A stretch of DNA of 64,000 bases from Wenzhouxiangella sp042310355 (GCF_042310355.1 NZ_JBHJMR010000013.1:1-64000), one strand, 5' to 3'. Positions 8,270-16,314 are shown, counted from the first letter of the stretch. Numbers and translations are program-made. Notes: generated by a model from the letters alone, not told the origin.

Positions 8270-8540
8270 CAATTCCTACAGGCGGGAGCAGCACCATCTA
8301 CTCTTGAACCGATCTGGAAGACCTAGACACCTAGCACGCATACTATGATGGAAGGAAGAAGGGTGTAAAATCAGCGGAAGTCGCCAAGCCGGCCTTAGTG
8401 ATGCTCAGAATCTCTGCGAGCGGAACCACTGGCTGATCATCCGGCGGTCACGCTGATTCTTCGCTCTTCTACTCCATTCAGCTTCACGCCGGCGATCACA
8501 TCAGGCACTTGCCGGAAGCCTCGAAAAAGCCGGCGCACAT

Positions 8541-8816
8541 TCAGTCTGGAATATCTGGCTCATCGCCCCACATAGCTGAGGCTGCTCTATTCGATCGCGC
8601 AGTTCCAGCGCGATTGGCTGAAGCAAACGGGCTACTAGCAGAAGCACTATGGGTTGACCGATAAACGAGTCGATCATTCACAATGGTTCCAATATAGCGA
8701 CCATCTGGTCCGAAAACCTTCTCACTTTTAATTTTGCCGACAACCGTGCCTGACTGGCTGTAGACTTTGTCACCTAAAACTTGGAGTGGTTTTCCGTCTT
8801 TTGTGTAGAGATTCAT
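8541..8816 (-). CDS. Small beta-flower-type protein
   Basis: This 91-aa protein begins MNLYTKDGKPLQVLGDKVYS and has three short beta-hairpin-like units: KPLQVLGDKVYSQSGTVVGK, EKVFGPDGRYIGTIV and DRLVYRS. This pattern of repeated x-G-x-x-[IV]-G-x-[IV] strands matches what I know as the 4-fold beta flower domain. A low-complexity Ser/Ala-rich tail follows. A strong GGAGG ribosome site sits 7 bases before the ATG. The gene starts 38 bases after the AAA-TOPRIM gene on the same strand and is probably co-transcribed with it. Beta-flower proteins are small and functionally obscure, often next to defence or signalling genes. No catalytic residues are evident. Confidence 0.6.
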   Translation of the reverse strand: MNLYTKDGKPLQVLGDKVYSQSGTVVGKIKSEKVFGPDGRYIGTIVNDRLVYRSTHSASASSPFASANRAGTARSNRAASAMWGDEPDIPD

Positions 8817-8854
8817 TTATCCTCCAAAGGAATAGCCTCACTTAAGGACAGCGC

Positions 8855-10474
8855 TCATTCGCTAACCGAAGGCGGGTCGGCTGGAGTGCCTTGATGGCAC
8901 GCGGGCATCAGTTCATCCATGGCCTCCCTTAGATTGTGCCCAAGAGACGATAAGGGCGACGAATCCTTAGCCACAAGGGCATCAACAATCAGCCGGATGT
9001 AGGCGTCCTTCGATAAGCCTAACTTTCCAATCAGCAATGGCCAATATACTTTGCCCGGAAGGACGCGCACCAGATGTTCTGTTGGGTTTGACACCGCGTC
9101 GTCTATGATAGTAGCTTCGGCATCCATGATATTTTTGGGAGATGTCGCCCACTTGGCTGGATCAAGCTCTTCCTCATGATTTTGGCGCGTCGCGGCATCG
9201 GATTCTTGGACCTTCAAAGCGTTGAGCGCTCGGTTAAATTGGTCCGTGCATCGGTTTTTAAATCGTTCGGATACCTGTTTGTTTCTTAGGGCACCGGTGA
9301 ATTTTGCTGCGGCCTCGTTTAGGAATTCACCATATAATACTTCGCTCTGCTCGTTTGGGTTCCCAATATGTTCCGATACCGCGAGGAAAATTGACTTGTG
9401 GCAAAGGAGGGATTCAATCTCATGTGCGGGCAAGACGTGAACGGCACTAGGTAATGAGTCCAGGAAAGCATTTGGCCAATAATCTCTGTCAACAATGCCA
9501 ATCGCCTTCATGCCTTGAACAACCGCCGAATCAGAGAATGCTGCGGTGCACTTGATAACATCGCGGCACGAGCCCACTGGAACAACGGCAATGCTCCGGT
9601 CGTTGTAGTACGCTCGCAATACGCGTTGATCCACACTGGATTCCGTGCCTTCGCAGAAAACGACTGTGTCTGCGTAGATCGAGAATGAGGCCGCTGCTAG
9701 GATCTCCTTCGAAACGTCCGGCGGAACGCCCTGTTCCACGGGTGTGATCTGAGGGTTGCTGCCGGGTTTCACGATCAAATAACCAGATGCCTGTCTAGAC
9801 TGGGCGAATGGCAGATCATGGGTTATGTAGACAAAGCGACAGTCCGATCGCAGGCGTTCGAGTTCGTCCCAAAACTGCATGGCAAGCCGTGAGTGGAGGT
9901 GAACCTCCGGCTCATCAACGACGATAACGCCCGGTTTGGCATCGAGGACGCGCCCTGCTAGATAGAGGGCGACGCGTTCTCCGTCGCTCATCGACTGTGC
10001 AGCATATTCCTTCTCTCCCGCCACATACTCGGAAGTGACCTTGGGGGTGTAGCCCTTGAACACGATTCGGCGCCCAGGGAACAGACGCTCCCACGAATCC
10101 TGCAATCGCATAAGTTTCGTAATCTCCGGTTCGACTCCCTCATTGTAGGTGTCACGAAAGTCGATGGCCGATGCCGAATCCTCGGCCATAAGCTTGGCGA
10201 ATAGGTTGTTAATTTCGGACGAGATATTCCAAGGCTGCTGCCTGTGGCGCTGTTTGTGATTCGTTAGCTCCTGCTCTGCTTGGGTCAGCGACTGCATTGG
10301 GATGTTCTCTGCGAGCGCAATGTTCCGTAGCGCGGCTATCGTCTCGGCATCGTTCCATTTGGCCAGCTGCAGGCCGAACCGAGTTTTGCCGGAACCGTTC
10401 GGACCAATTATGACCAGGGGAGCATCCCCGTCGTGGATCGCCTGGGCGGAGTTGTACTTGATTGGGATCGTCAT
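8855..10474 (-). CDS. Fused AAA ATPase-TOPRIM (DUF4435) protein, OLD/PARIS-like defence protein
   Basis: This 539-aa protein has an ABC/OLD-type ATPase: Walker A GPNGSGKT (24-31), signature SMSDGE (161-166), Walker B VIVVDEPEVHLH (183-194) and switch THD (218-220). A TOPRIM/DUF4435 domain follows, with FCEGTES (E275), IVDRD (D329, D331) and EIESLL (352-357). In the PARIS phage-defence system these two parts are AriA and AriB, sometimes fused; OLD family nucleases have the same two-domain order. The gene starts 18 bases after the R' box of the attC at 10492-10577, in the same orientation as the attC-bounded gene before it, so it probably entered as an integron cassette. No attC follows its stop. 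PARIS-like is my preferred reading; an OLD-type nuclease is the alternative. Confidence 0.75.
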   Translation of the reverse strand: MTIPIKYNSAQAIHDGDAPLVIIGPNGSGKTRFGLQLAKWNDAETIAALRNIALAENIPMQSLTQAEQELTNHKQRHRQQPWNISSEINNLFAKLMAEDSASAIDFRDTYNEGVEPEITKLMRLQDSWERLFPGRRIVFKGYTPKVTSEYVAGEKEYAAQSMSDGERVALYLAGRVLDAKPGVIVVDEPEVHLHSRLAMQFWDELERLRSDCRFVYITHDLPFAQSRQASGYLIVKPGSNPQITPVEQGVPPDVSKEILAAASFSIYADTVVFCEGTESSVDQRVLRAYYNDRSIAVVPVGSCRDVIKCTAAFSDSAVVQGMKAIGIVDRDYWPNAFLDSLPSAVHVLPAHEIESLLCHKSIFLAVSEHIGNPNEQSEVLYGEFLNEAAAKFTGALRNKQVSERFKNRCTDQFNRALNALKVQESDAATRQNHEEELDPAKWATSPKNIMDAEATIIDDAVSNPTEHLVRVLPGKVYWPLLIGKLGLSKDAYIRLIVDALVAKDSSPLSSLGHNLREAMDELMPACHQGTPADPPSVSE

Positions 10475-10491
10475 TAATCCATCTCTATGCG

Positions 10492-10577
10492 TGCCAACGT
10501 CTTAGCTAAGCGGCGCGCGTAAGTGCGGCCGGTGGAGGCTCTTTACGGTCGGAACGTACTTGAGCGGCTTGTTAGGT
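10492..10577 (-). repeat. Integron attC recombination site (first)
   Basis: On the minus strand the site opens with R'' box ACCTAAC (10577-10571) followed by AAGCCGCTCAAGTACGTTCC. It closes with GCTTAGCTAAGACGTTGGCA, where GTTGGCA (10498-10492) is the R' box with one departure from GTTRRRY. The arms are imperfectly complementary over about 86 bases, as expected of a folded attC. The stop codon of the HEPN-like gene (TAA, 10574-10572) lies inside the R'' box. The site shares most arm positions with the one at 11243-11329, so both belong to one attC family. Confidence 0.8.
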
Positions 10578-11231
10578 TTTTTCCTGCAATAGCTCATTTT
10601 TCGCCCTCTGAACTAATACCTCGTAGTAATTCAACGCCAACTTTGCAGCTGCGACAGGATCCTTTGAAGGTAGAGCTCTTTTAAGGTGTTGCTTAGGAGG
10701 ATTGAACGTCTGCCTGTATCTTCTATTTTCAATCGCAGGTAATAGGGGATCACCTGGCGAATACTCTAGTGTTGGCGTAGATTTGCCATCTTGTGGTTGC
10801 GCATCGAATCTGTAACTCATATCCTTAAATAGGTCTAGCCGCGCAATGTGTCCTGACCAATTTGGCGCGATCTTTACATGGGCGCCGGTCCACGCTAGGG
10901 GCACTTTACCGTGCTGCGATTGGTGACGGGCCTGATATAGGTACTGTAGCAACTCGTCTTCCTTTCTCTGACGATATATCGGAGCTATCCAAGCGCTGTA
11001 TTTGGGGACACTGTCTTTCCCTTCGTGGTCAAATGAAACCCAAGCTTCTTGTAATGAGTCAACGAAGCGGCCCCAGGCCTCCGTATAGCAGTAACGGCTC
11101 ACCGCATTTTCCATTGCCTCAATACTAGAACGCGCCTCAGCCAGTTTACTTACTGCTACGTCCCAGATTCCGTGTTCTTTGGGACTTATTGACTTTTTCC
11201 TGGCACCAATCCTTCCTTTAAATATCGGCAT
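10572..11231 (-). CDS. HEPN-like protein encoded by an integron gene cassette
   Basis: This 219-aa protein is mostly helical. Residues 91-109 read EDELLQYLYQARHQSQHGK, an amphipathic helix followed by R102-HQSQ-H107, the R-x4-H motif of HEPN domains, which are often metal-independent RNases in toxin and defence systems. I do not recognise a named family, and the second half (120-219) is unassigned. The gene is bounded by two attC sites: it starts 12 bases after the R' box of the upstream site, without a clear ribosome site, and its stop lies inside the R'' box of the downstream site. That is exactly the geometry of a one-gene integron cassette. Base composition is lower in GC than the core genome. 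HEPN assignment is moderate; cassette status is strong. Confidence 0.65.
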   Translation of the reverse strand: MPIFKGRIGARKKSISPKEHGIWDVAVSKLAEARSSIEAMENAVSRYCYTEAWGRFVDSLQEAWVSFDHEGKDSVPKYSAWIAPIYRQRKEDELLQYLYQARHQSQHGKVPLAWTGAHVKIAPNWSGHIARLDLFKDMSYRFDAQPQDGKSTPTLEYSPGDPLLPAIENRRYRQTFNPPKQHLKRALPSKDPVAAAKLALNYYEVLVQRAKNELLQEKT

Positions 11232-11242
11232 TTACTAAATAA

Positions 11243-11329
11243 ATCCAACGTTTGAGCTGAGCGGCGCGCCTCTGGCGCGTCCCGTGGAAGCCCGTCAGGG
11301 CCGGAACGTACTTGAGCGACTTGTTAGGT
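11243..11329 (-). repeat. Integron attC recombination site (second)
   Basis: On the minus strand R'' is ACCTAAC (11329-11323), followed by AAGTCGCTCAAGTACGTTCC. The closing arm GCTCAGCTCAAACGTTGGAT ends in R' box GTTGGAT (11249-11243), which fits GTTRRRY perfectly. Length is 87 bases. It precedes the HEPN-like cassette gene by 12 bases. Whatever cassette lay further upstream is no longer recognisable: the frame leading into this R'' box is closed by a stop within about 30 bases. No integrase gene or attI is visible in the window, so this is a small attC cluster without integrase, as far as can be seen. Confidence 0.85.
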
Positions 11330-11408
11330 GTTGCGCGATCCGGACTCACCAATGTATCCTTACCATACAACCACCCACACTGCTGGGAATACAAAAAGGA
11401 GGTCTATT

Positions 11409-11471
11409 ATGACCAAACTATTGAGATTCCCATTGCTGGCCCAAACTGAGGAACGTTTGGCTTGTGGCTGA
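11409..11471 (+). pseudogene. 20-codon orphan gene start with a near-perfect ribosome site
   Basis: AAAAGGAGG sits 6 to 7 bases ahead of an ATG at 11409 that opens MTKLLRFPLLAQTEERLACG and then stops at TGA 11469-11471. No continuation in another frame looks coding. It could be the cut-off 5' end of a lost gene, or a true short peptide. The strong initiation signal next to an attC cluster makes a truncated gene the more likely reading. Confidence 0.3.
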
Positions 11472-12153
11472 TGGGGAAGTTGGAGAAGGGAAATGGGGCA
11501 GGGGATCTACGCGGAACATTTTTGCTCAAGCGATTTTTGGGTAAAACCATCAGTCGTCTCGTTCAATAACTATCTGCGGTGAAGCTGTCGCTAGGCTAAG
11601 TTGCTACAAGAAAACGTTCTGCCATTGCAAAAACGGTGATTGTCATAAAGCCCCAGAGCTTAGCCGCTCCCTTCAAATCTACGGTCTCCAACCTGGATCC
11701 TGCCACCGGCTAGTATGTGACTGATGATTACATTCGGTCAAGGTTAATCTCTGGACAGGGCCGGAGTTAAAGCCGGCAAGCAGCCACTCTCGCGGGCTCA
11801 GATTTCCGCCTTGTTCCCCTACGATTGCTAGCAGATCACGAGACGCTAGAATAGATCAAAGGATAGAAAGGTCAGGAGCACGCCCGGCGAAGTGGCCCTG
11901 TAAATGGACTCATGGGATCAATCCCGAGCACGTCCGCAGCTTCTGGGACAGTCATTGAGGGGGCCCAAGGCGACTGCCCGCTGGCCAGTTAGATCGGGAA
12001 GGAGATGCTTTGCCGGTTGGCGTGAAATTCTTGAGAGAGAGTAATTAGCCCAGTAGAACGTCTCCTGTGAAGAGGGCCAACGCAGCCGATCAAGAGTTGA
12101 CCGATCGATTTGGAAAAGTCAAATTTGTAGTCAATAAATCAGACACTTAATGC

Positions 12154-12197
12154 CGTGGCCACTTTATGCTTCCTCATCGTGGCCACTTTATGCTTCC
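12154..12197. repeat. Tandem 20-bp direct repeat, possible insertion-sequence end remnant
   Basis: CGTGGCCACTTTATGCTTCC occurs at 12154-12173 and again at 12178-12197, separated by four bases. Repeated GTGGCC(C)ACTTT-type sites are, from memory, a feature of the multi-repeat ends of IS21-family insertion sequences. No istA or istB gene is present in the window, so this would be an isolated end or scar. Confidence 0.3.
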
Positions 12198-12382
12198 CCA
12201 ACCATAGTGGTTGTAGGTCCGAAACCATAACTTGTCCGTTTCAGACAAGCTATGTTGAAAATATCGCACAACCTGTCCGGCTCGCCTCGGGTAGGCCAGC
12301 TTGGGACTGAAGCTTGATCGGCCCCGCTTAGTTTGACGCGGTGAGCGCGTCTCTGCCCTTCGAGGCGCCCTTCAAGACCAGA

Positions 12383-13720
12383 TTAGGAATCATCGGGCTC
12401 CTCGTGGCCTCCTTTGATCAGCGGCATGGGTCGACCATGGATATCGATCGGGCCAGCGTCTTGCAATGGTAGTGACCGCACCTTCTCCTCCCAAAGGTCA
12501 CACTCCTGATCCGTAGGGCCGGGCTGATCTCCAATTGGGTTTCCTCGTTGCATCCGACGAAGCCTCTTCGTGGCGGCATCCAGAAGGCTTGCGCCCTCTA
12601 TATTGCCCTCAGCCACAGTCAGCCGTCGATCATCATCGTCAAAAATGGAGTACCTTAGTTCCGCCCACTGTAGTTCTCCGGTCAATGTAGTGCTCCAAAA
12701 TACGAGTACGCGGTCATTGTGAACTTTCGCAAAGATGGGAGCGCTAGCGCCGTCTGATTCCTCATACGGCTGATTCACGACTGTAGGCTGATCCCGCTGC
12801 AAAGAATCCCAATCAACTCTAGCAAAAAACAATTTGCTTGCATTCTGAACTCCAACAAGTCCCGAGGCGAAGCGAGAGTCCTGCCAGGCAGCCAGCATTC
12901 TTCCTTGCTTGGCTATCAGTTTGACGGTATTTCCCGTCGACGATCTAGTTAGAAGCAGGCTATCTTCTTCAGTGAGGGCCTGACCATCAAACCGGGCATA
13001 AAAGGCGGGATGTTGGCGACCACTTCCCTCCTGAATCGACCAGGCGACATGAACTGCCCCCTCAGAATCCAGCTCGACAGTCCAGTTCTTTAGTCGACTT
13101 TCTGGCTCAACCAGCACCGACGGATCACTGATCTCCAGACCGGATCCCTCGATAGTGATATCTCGAAGCAGCAGCGCATTTACATCTCGCTCAACGAGCA
13201 AGAGCCGCTCGGTTCTTTGGAGAAGCTTGATATCAAAACTTGCGATTCCGATGTCGTACCGCCGTAGCGACTGACTTTCATCAAGGGCGGCCAAATAATT
13301 CCGGGGCGCCGTTTCATTCGTGCCATTCGACGATGGCACCTGGTAGGGAACGAAAAACAGAGTCCGACCTCTGTGATGTAGACGCCATGACGGGCGCCTA
13401 TGGTCGATCCCGATGTACAGGCATCGATCATCGATAGGAAGATCCCAGCCCTCGGGAAGATTGCCCTGAGGATCCCTGGCCACCAGGTTTAGCATTTCTC
13501 CTATGGGCCCAGGCCACTTGGCTTCCGGTACGATCTTGGCATATGCCTCGCTGACGACAAACGAGTCGAAATCGTCCTGGCTCCAGCCGATCTGGCCTAG
13601 TTCCGGAAGTTCGGAGCGATCGACTTTCTGTCGAGTGGCAACTTCATAGTCGCCATCCTCGGCACAAGAAGCCAGAAGGAGGCCTGATGCTGCCAGGGCG
13701 GTTCGGAAAAGCATCTTCAT
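12383..13720 (-). CDS. Predicted outer-membrane lipoprotein with propeller-like repeats, function unknown
   Basis: The open frame extends to 13855, but the ATG at 13720 is the likely start because it gives a classic lipoprotein signal: MKMLFRTALAASGLLLASC, with LASC as lipobox and C19 the lipidated cysteine. A second ATG lies two codons on. The mature 400-odd residues contain spaced units such as VHVAWSIQEGSG, RMLAAWQDSRFASG and RVLVFWSTTLTG. These resemble sialidase/BNR or beta-propeller blades with an x-W-x-D/S pattern. The tail is acidic. No enzyme motif is recognised. It closes the accessory region and is separated from prpE by a 432-base spacer. Confidence 0.6.
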   Translation of the reverse strand: MKMLFRTALAASGLLLASCAEDGDYEVATRQKVDRSELPELGQIGWSQDDFDSFVVSEAYAKIVPEAKWPGPIGEMLNLVARDPQGNLPEGWDLPIDDRCLYIGIDHRRPSWRLHHRGRTLFFVPYQVPSSNGTNETAPRNYLAALDESQSLRRYDIGIASFDIKLLQRTERLLLVERDVNALLLRDITIEGSGLEISDPSVLVEPESRLKNWTVELDSEGAVHVAWSIQEGSGRQHPAFYARFDGQALTEEDSLLLTRSSTGNTVKLIAKQGRMLAAWQDSRFASGLVGVQNASKLFFARVDWDSLQRDQPTVVNQPYEESDGASAPIFAKVHNDRVLVFWSTTLTGELQWAELRYSIFDDDDRRLTVAEGNIEGASLLDAATKRLRRMQRGNPIGDQPGPTDQECDLWEEKVRSLPLQDAGPIDIHGRPMPLIKGGHEEPDDS

Positions 13721-14152
13721 TCGCGAATAGTAATGGTGTGCAGCATCTGGGTCGGTGAATCGGTCCGGATTCTCTAGACACTCTGGAGAATCCGCGGCGA
13801 TTCGAGGCGAAGGCGGAAAATCAATGGTATGGCTAGCCAGAAAAGCCCGGCCCACTCTCGGCTACTCAGCTGAAAGCCATACTCATGCAACAGCGATGTG
13901 GCTTGGCCAAAGGTAGATTCGCTCAACGGGTAATCCCCCCCGAAGAGTGGCGGTACTCAAAAGTAGAATTTTCTCGCAAACCAACGCAAAGGACTTCCCC
14001 CGCTTCATGGACACCTCAGGCCCTCACGATGAGCCCTGCTGATGGTCTTGGAGACAGCATGCCGCATCTTCCGGCATAAGCCGAAAGTCTAGTAGCCCGC
14101 GCCCGGCCGCCCACGCGATACTGTCGAGTCGACAATGCCCGCGGGCACAGCC
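13721..14152. other. Spacer between the divergently transcribed lipoprotein and prpE genes
   Basis: This region should hold both promoters. I see no repeat, RNA or conserved operator that I can name. A short imperfect hairpin (CTTCCGGC-ATAA-GCCGAAAG) lies near 14069-14088. GC content rises sharply across this spacer, marking the border between accessory and core sequence. Confidence 0.4.
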
Positions 14153-16033
14153 ATGCAAGAATCAAGCTACCAGCAGCACTTTGATCGCGCCCGTCGCGAC
14201 CCCGACGCCTACTGGCTGCAGCAGGCCGAGCGCATTCAATGGTTTCGCCGGCCCACGCGCGGTCACGAGCCGGCCGCGGCCGGCGGCATGCAGTGGTTCG
14301 CCGACGGCGAGCTCAACACCGCCTGGCTCGCCCTGGACGCGCAGATCGCTGCCGGGCGCGGCGCGCAGGCCGCGCTGATCCACGACTCGCCTGTTACCGG
14401 CAGCGTCGAGACCCTGACCTTCGCCGAGCTGACCGAACGCGTCGCGCGCATAGCCGGGGCGCTGGCCGAACTGGGCGTGCAAAAGGGCGACCGGGTGGTG
14501 ATCTACATGCCGATGGTGCCCGAGGCGGTCATTGGCATGCTGGCCTGCGCCCGGCTCGGTGCCGTTCATTCGGTGGTCTTCGGCGGCTTTGCCGCGCACG
14601 AACTGGCCGTGCGCATCGACGATGCCCGTCCCCGCGTCGTCCTGTCGGCCTCCTGCGGCATCGAGGTCGAGCGCGTCATCGAGTACAAGCCACTGCTCGA
14701 CCGGGCGCTCGAACAGGCCGCTCATCGGCCGGAGGCGACCGTCATCCTGCAACGACCCCAGGCCGAGGCGAACCTGCAGCCCGGCCGCGACCATGACTGG
14801 CGGACGCTGGAAGCGGCGGCCGGGCCGGTCGACGCGGTCGCCGTCAAGGGCAACGACCCGCTCTACATCCTGTATACCTCGGGCACCACCGGCAAACCCA
14901 AGGGCGTGGTGCGCGACAACGGCGGCCATGCCGTGGCCATGCACTACAGCATGGAGGTGGTCTACGGCATGCAGCCCGGCGAGGTGTTCTGGGCGGCCTC
15001 CGATGTCGGCTGGGTCGTCGGGCACTCCTACATCGTCTACGCGCCGCTGATCTACGGCTGCACCACCATCCTGTACGAGGGCAAACCGGTGCGCACGCCC
15101 GATGCCGGCGCCTTCTGGCGGGTGATGGCCGAACACCGCGTCACGGCCATGTTCACCGCCCCCACCGCGTTTCGCGCGATCAAGAAGGAAGACCCCGAAG
15201 GCAAGTTGATGCAGGGCCACGACCTGGCCGCGCTCAAGCGCCTTTTCCTGGCCGGCGAGCGCCTGGACCCGCCCACCTACGAGTGGCTGCGCCAGGTCAG
15301 CGGCCTGCCGGTGCTCGATCACTGGTGGCAGACCGAAACCGGCTGGGCGATTGCCTGCAACCCTGTCGGCCTGACCGAGTTCCCGGTTCGCCCCGGCTCG
15401 GCCAGCCGGCCGACACCCGGCTTCCAGGTCGAGATTCTCGATCGTCACGGCAAGCCCTGCCCGGACGGCCGGCAGGGCTCGATCTGCATTCGCCAGCCGC
15501 TGCCGCCCGGCTGCCTGCTCGGCATCTGGCAGGACCCCGAGCGCTTTCGCCGCGCCTACCTGCAGACCTATCCGGATCACTACCTCACCGGCGACGGCGG
15601 CTACATGGACGAGGACGGCAATGTCTTCGTGATGGGGCGCACCGACGATGTCATCAACGTTGCCGGCCACCGCCTGTCCACCGGGGAGATGGAAGAGATC
15701 GTGGCCGGCCACCCGGCGGTGGCCGAGTGCGCGGTCTTCGGCGTGGCCGACGATCTCAAGGGCCAGCTGCCGCTGGGACTGGTGGTACTCAAGGACGACT
15801 GCGCCCAATCGGCCGAAGCCGTCTGCAGCGAACTGGTCGCGCGCGTTCGCGAGCAGCTCGGTGCAGTCGCCTGCTTCCGGCGCGCGGTGGTGGTGCAGCG
15901 CCTCCCCAAGACACGTTCGGGCAAGATCCTGCGCCGCACCCTGCGCGAGCTGGCCGGCGGCGAATCGCCACCGGTGCCGTCCACCATCGACGACCCGGCG
16001 ATCCTCGACGAAATTCGCGAGCATCTCGAGTAG
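14153..16033 (+). CDS. prpE: Propionate/acetate-CoA ligase (PrpE-like acyl-CoA synthetase)
   Basis: This 626-aa AMP-forming acyl-CoA synthetase activates propionate (or acetate) with ATP and CoA. It has the P-loop-like YTSGTTGKPKGVVRDNGGHA near residues 243-262, where the RDNGGHAVA extension is typical of PrpE rather than Acs. The WWQTETG adenylate motif, the GDGGYMDEDGNVFVMGRTDD hinge region, and a C-terminal PKTRSGKILRR with the catalytic and acetylatable lysine are also present. I prefer the ATG at 14153 (MQESSYQQHF), which aligns with usual PrpE starts; an ATG at 14135 adds six residues. It stands alone, with no prpBCD genes beside it. The promoter of the following met operon starts 18 bases after its stop. 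Confidence 0.88.
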   Translation: MQESSYQQHFDRARRDPDAYWLQQAERIQWFRRPTRGHEPAAAGGMQWFADGELNTAWLALDAQIAAGRGAQAALIHDSPVTGSVETLTFAELTERVARIAGALAELGVQKGDRVVIYMPMVPEAVIGMLACARLGAVHSVVFGGFAAHELAVRIDDARPRVVLSASCGIEVERVIEYKPLLDRALEQAAHRPEATVILQRPQAEANLQPGRDHDWRTLEAAAGPVDAVAVKGNDPLYILYTSGTTGKPKGVVRDNGGHAVAMHYSMEVVYGMQPGEVFWAASDVGWVVGHSYIVYAPLIYGCTTILYEGKPVRTPDAGAFWRVMAEHRVTAMFTAPTAFRAIKKEDPEGKLMQGHDLAALKRLFLAGERLDPPTYEWLRQVSGLPVLDHWWQTETGWAIACNPVGLTEFPVRPGSASRPTPGFQVEILDRHGKPCPDGRQGSICIRQPLPPGCLLGIWQDPERFRRAYLQTYPDHYLTGDGGYMDEDGNVFVMGRTDDVINVAGHRLSTGEMEEIVAGHPAVAECAVFGVADDLKGQLPLGLVVLKDDCAQSAEAVCSELVARVREQLGAVACFRRAVVVQRLPKTRSGKILRRTLRELAGGESPPVPSTIDDPAILDEIREHLE

Positions 16034-16051
16034 CGGGCCATGCGAATGCGC

Positions 16052-16080
16052 TTGACATCCGAGACCGGAACGTGGATAAG
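16052..16080 (+). promoter_or_regulatory. Sigma-70 promoter of the met operon
   Basis: A consensus -35 box TTGACA (16052-16057) is separated by 17 bases from GATAAG (16075-16080), which matches TATAAT at four of six positions. Transcription would begin near 16087, just ahead of the leader-peptide ATG at 16090. No MetJ-box series is evident. Confidence 0.65.
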
Positions 16081-16089
16081 ATGCAAACC

Positions 16090-16185
16090 ATGGATCCTCT
16101 CGTGACAATCAATCACAACTGCGCAATGTGCATGTGCATGTGTCTGCAAGCCCCGGCTGCGGATGCGTGTACGGCTGTGTTCTGA
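16090..16185 (+). CDS. Met/Cys-rich leader peptide of a transcription attenuator
   Basis: This short frame of 31 codons begins MDPLVTINHNC and contains the run CAMCMCMC (codons at 16120-16143), with three Met and four Cys codons packed into eight, and ends at TGA 16183-16185. An ATG at 16081 is in frame but lies upstream of the predicted transcription start; starting at 16090 would make the mRNA almost leaderless. The run precedes GCTGCGG (16156-16162), which is perfectly complementary to CCGCAGC (16217-16223) in the 5' arm of the terminator. A ribosome stalled at the Met/Cys run would leave GCTGCGG free to pair and block termination. One reaching the stop codon would cover it. This matches classical amino-acid attenuation and suits a sulfur-amino-acid operon. 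Confidence 0.72.
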   Translation: MDPLVTINHNCAMCMCMCLQAPAADACTAVF

Positions 16186-16211
16186 TCCAGTAAGACCCAC
16201 CGAATCACGAC

Positions 16212-16246
16212 AAAACCCGCAGCGGCCAGGCCGGTGCGGGTTTTTT
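16212..16246 (+). terminator. Rho-independent attenuator terminator ahead of metY
   Basis: AAAACCCGCA (16212-16221) pairs perfectly with TGCGGGTTTT (16235-16244) and is followed by a T-run (TTTTTTCTT). It lies between the leader peptide and metY, with no other gene to terminate except the leader transcript. That position is what makes it an attenuator rather than a gene-end terminator. Confidence 0.85.
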
Positions 16247-16314
16247 CTTGTTCCTGATCCCCTCATCGAGCCCCCGCTGCGGAAGACCAACCACCCGCAA
16301 CGGAGAGCAAGCAG

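Larger units (their letters stand above)
11330..12382. other. About 1-kb gene-poor scar between the cassette and the lipoprotein gene
   Basis: No reading frame with a convincing product is present. The stretch contains the 20-aa orphan start at 11409, a direct repeat at 12154-12197, and a small palindrome AACCA-TAG-TGGTT (12200-12212). It also holds a hairpin CTTGTC-CGTTTCA-GACAAG (12231-12249). Composition is intermediate between the accessory genes and the core. The look is of decayed mobile DNA. Confidence 0.5.

Noticed and set aside
11998..12004. GTTAGAT in the gene-poor scar, considered as a third attC
   Set aside because: A single box with no RYYYAAC partner and no complementary arms in the surrounding 150 bases.
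14162..16108. Long minus-strand reading frames opposite prpE, metY and other high-GC genes
   Set aside because: High-GC third positions open the antisense frame. The translated products are low-complexity Arg/Ala/Gly-rich with no domain, and the plus-strand gene is unambiguous.
16186..16314. SAM riboswitch upstream of metY
   Set aside because: The leader is explained by a peptide attenuator and terminator. I could not find the conserved SAM-I or SAM-II core elements in the 230 bases ahead of metY.
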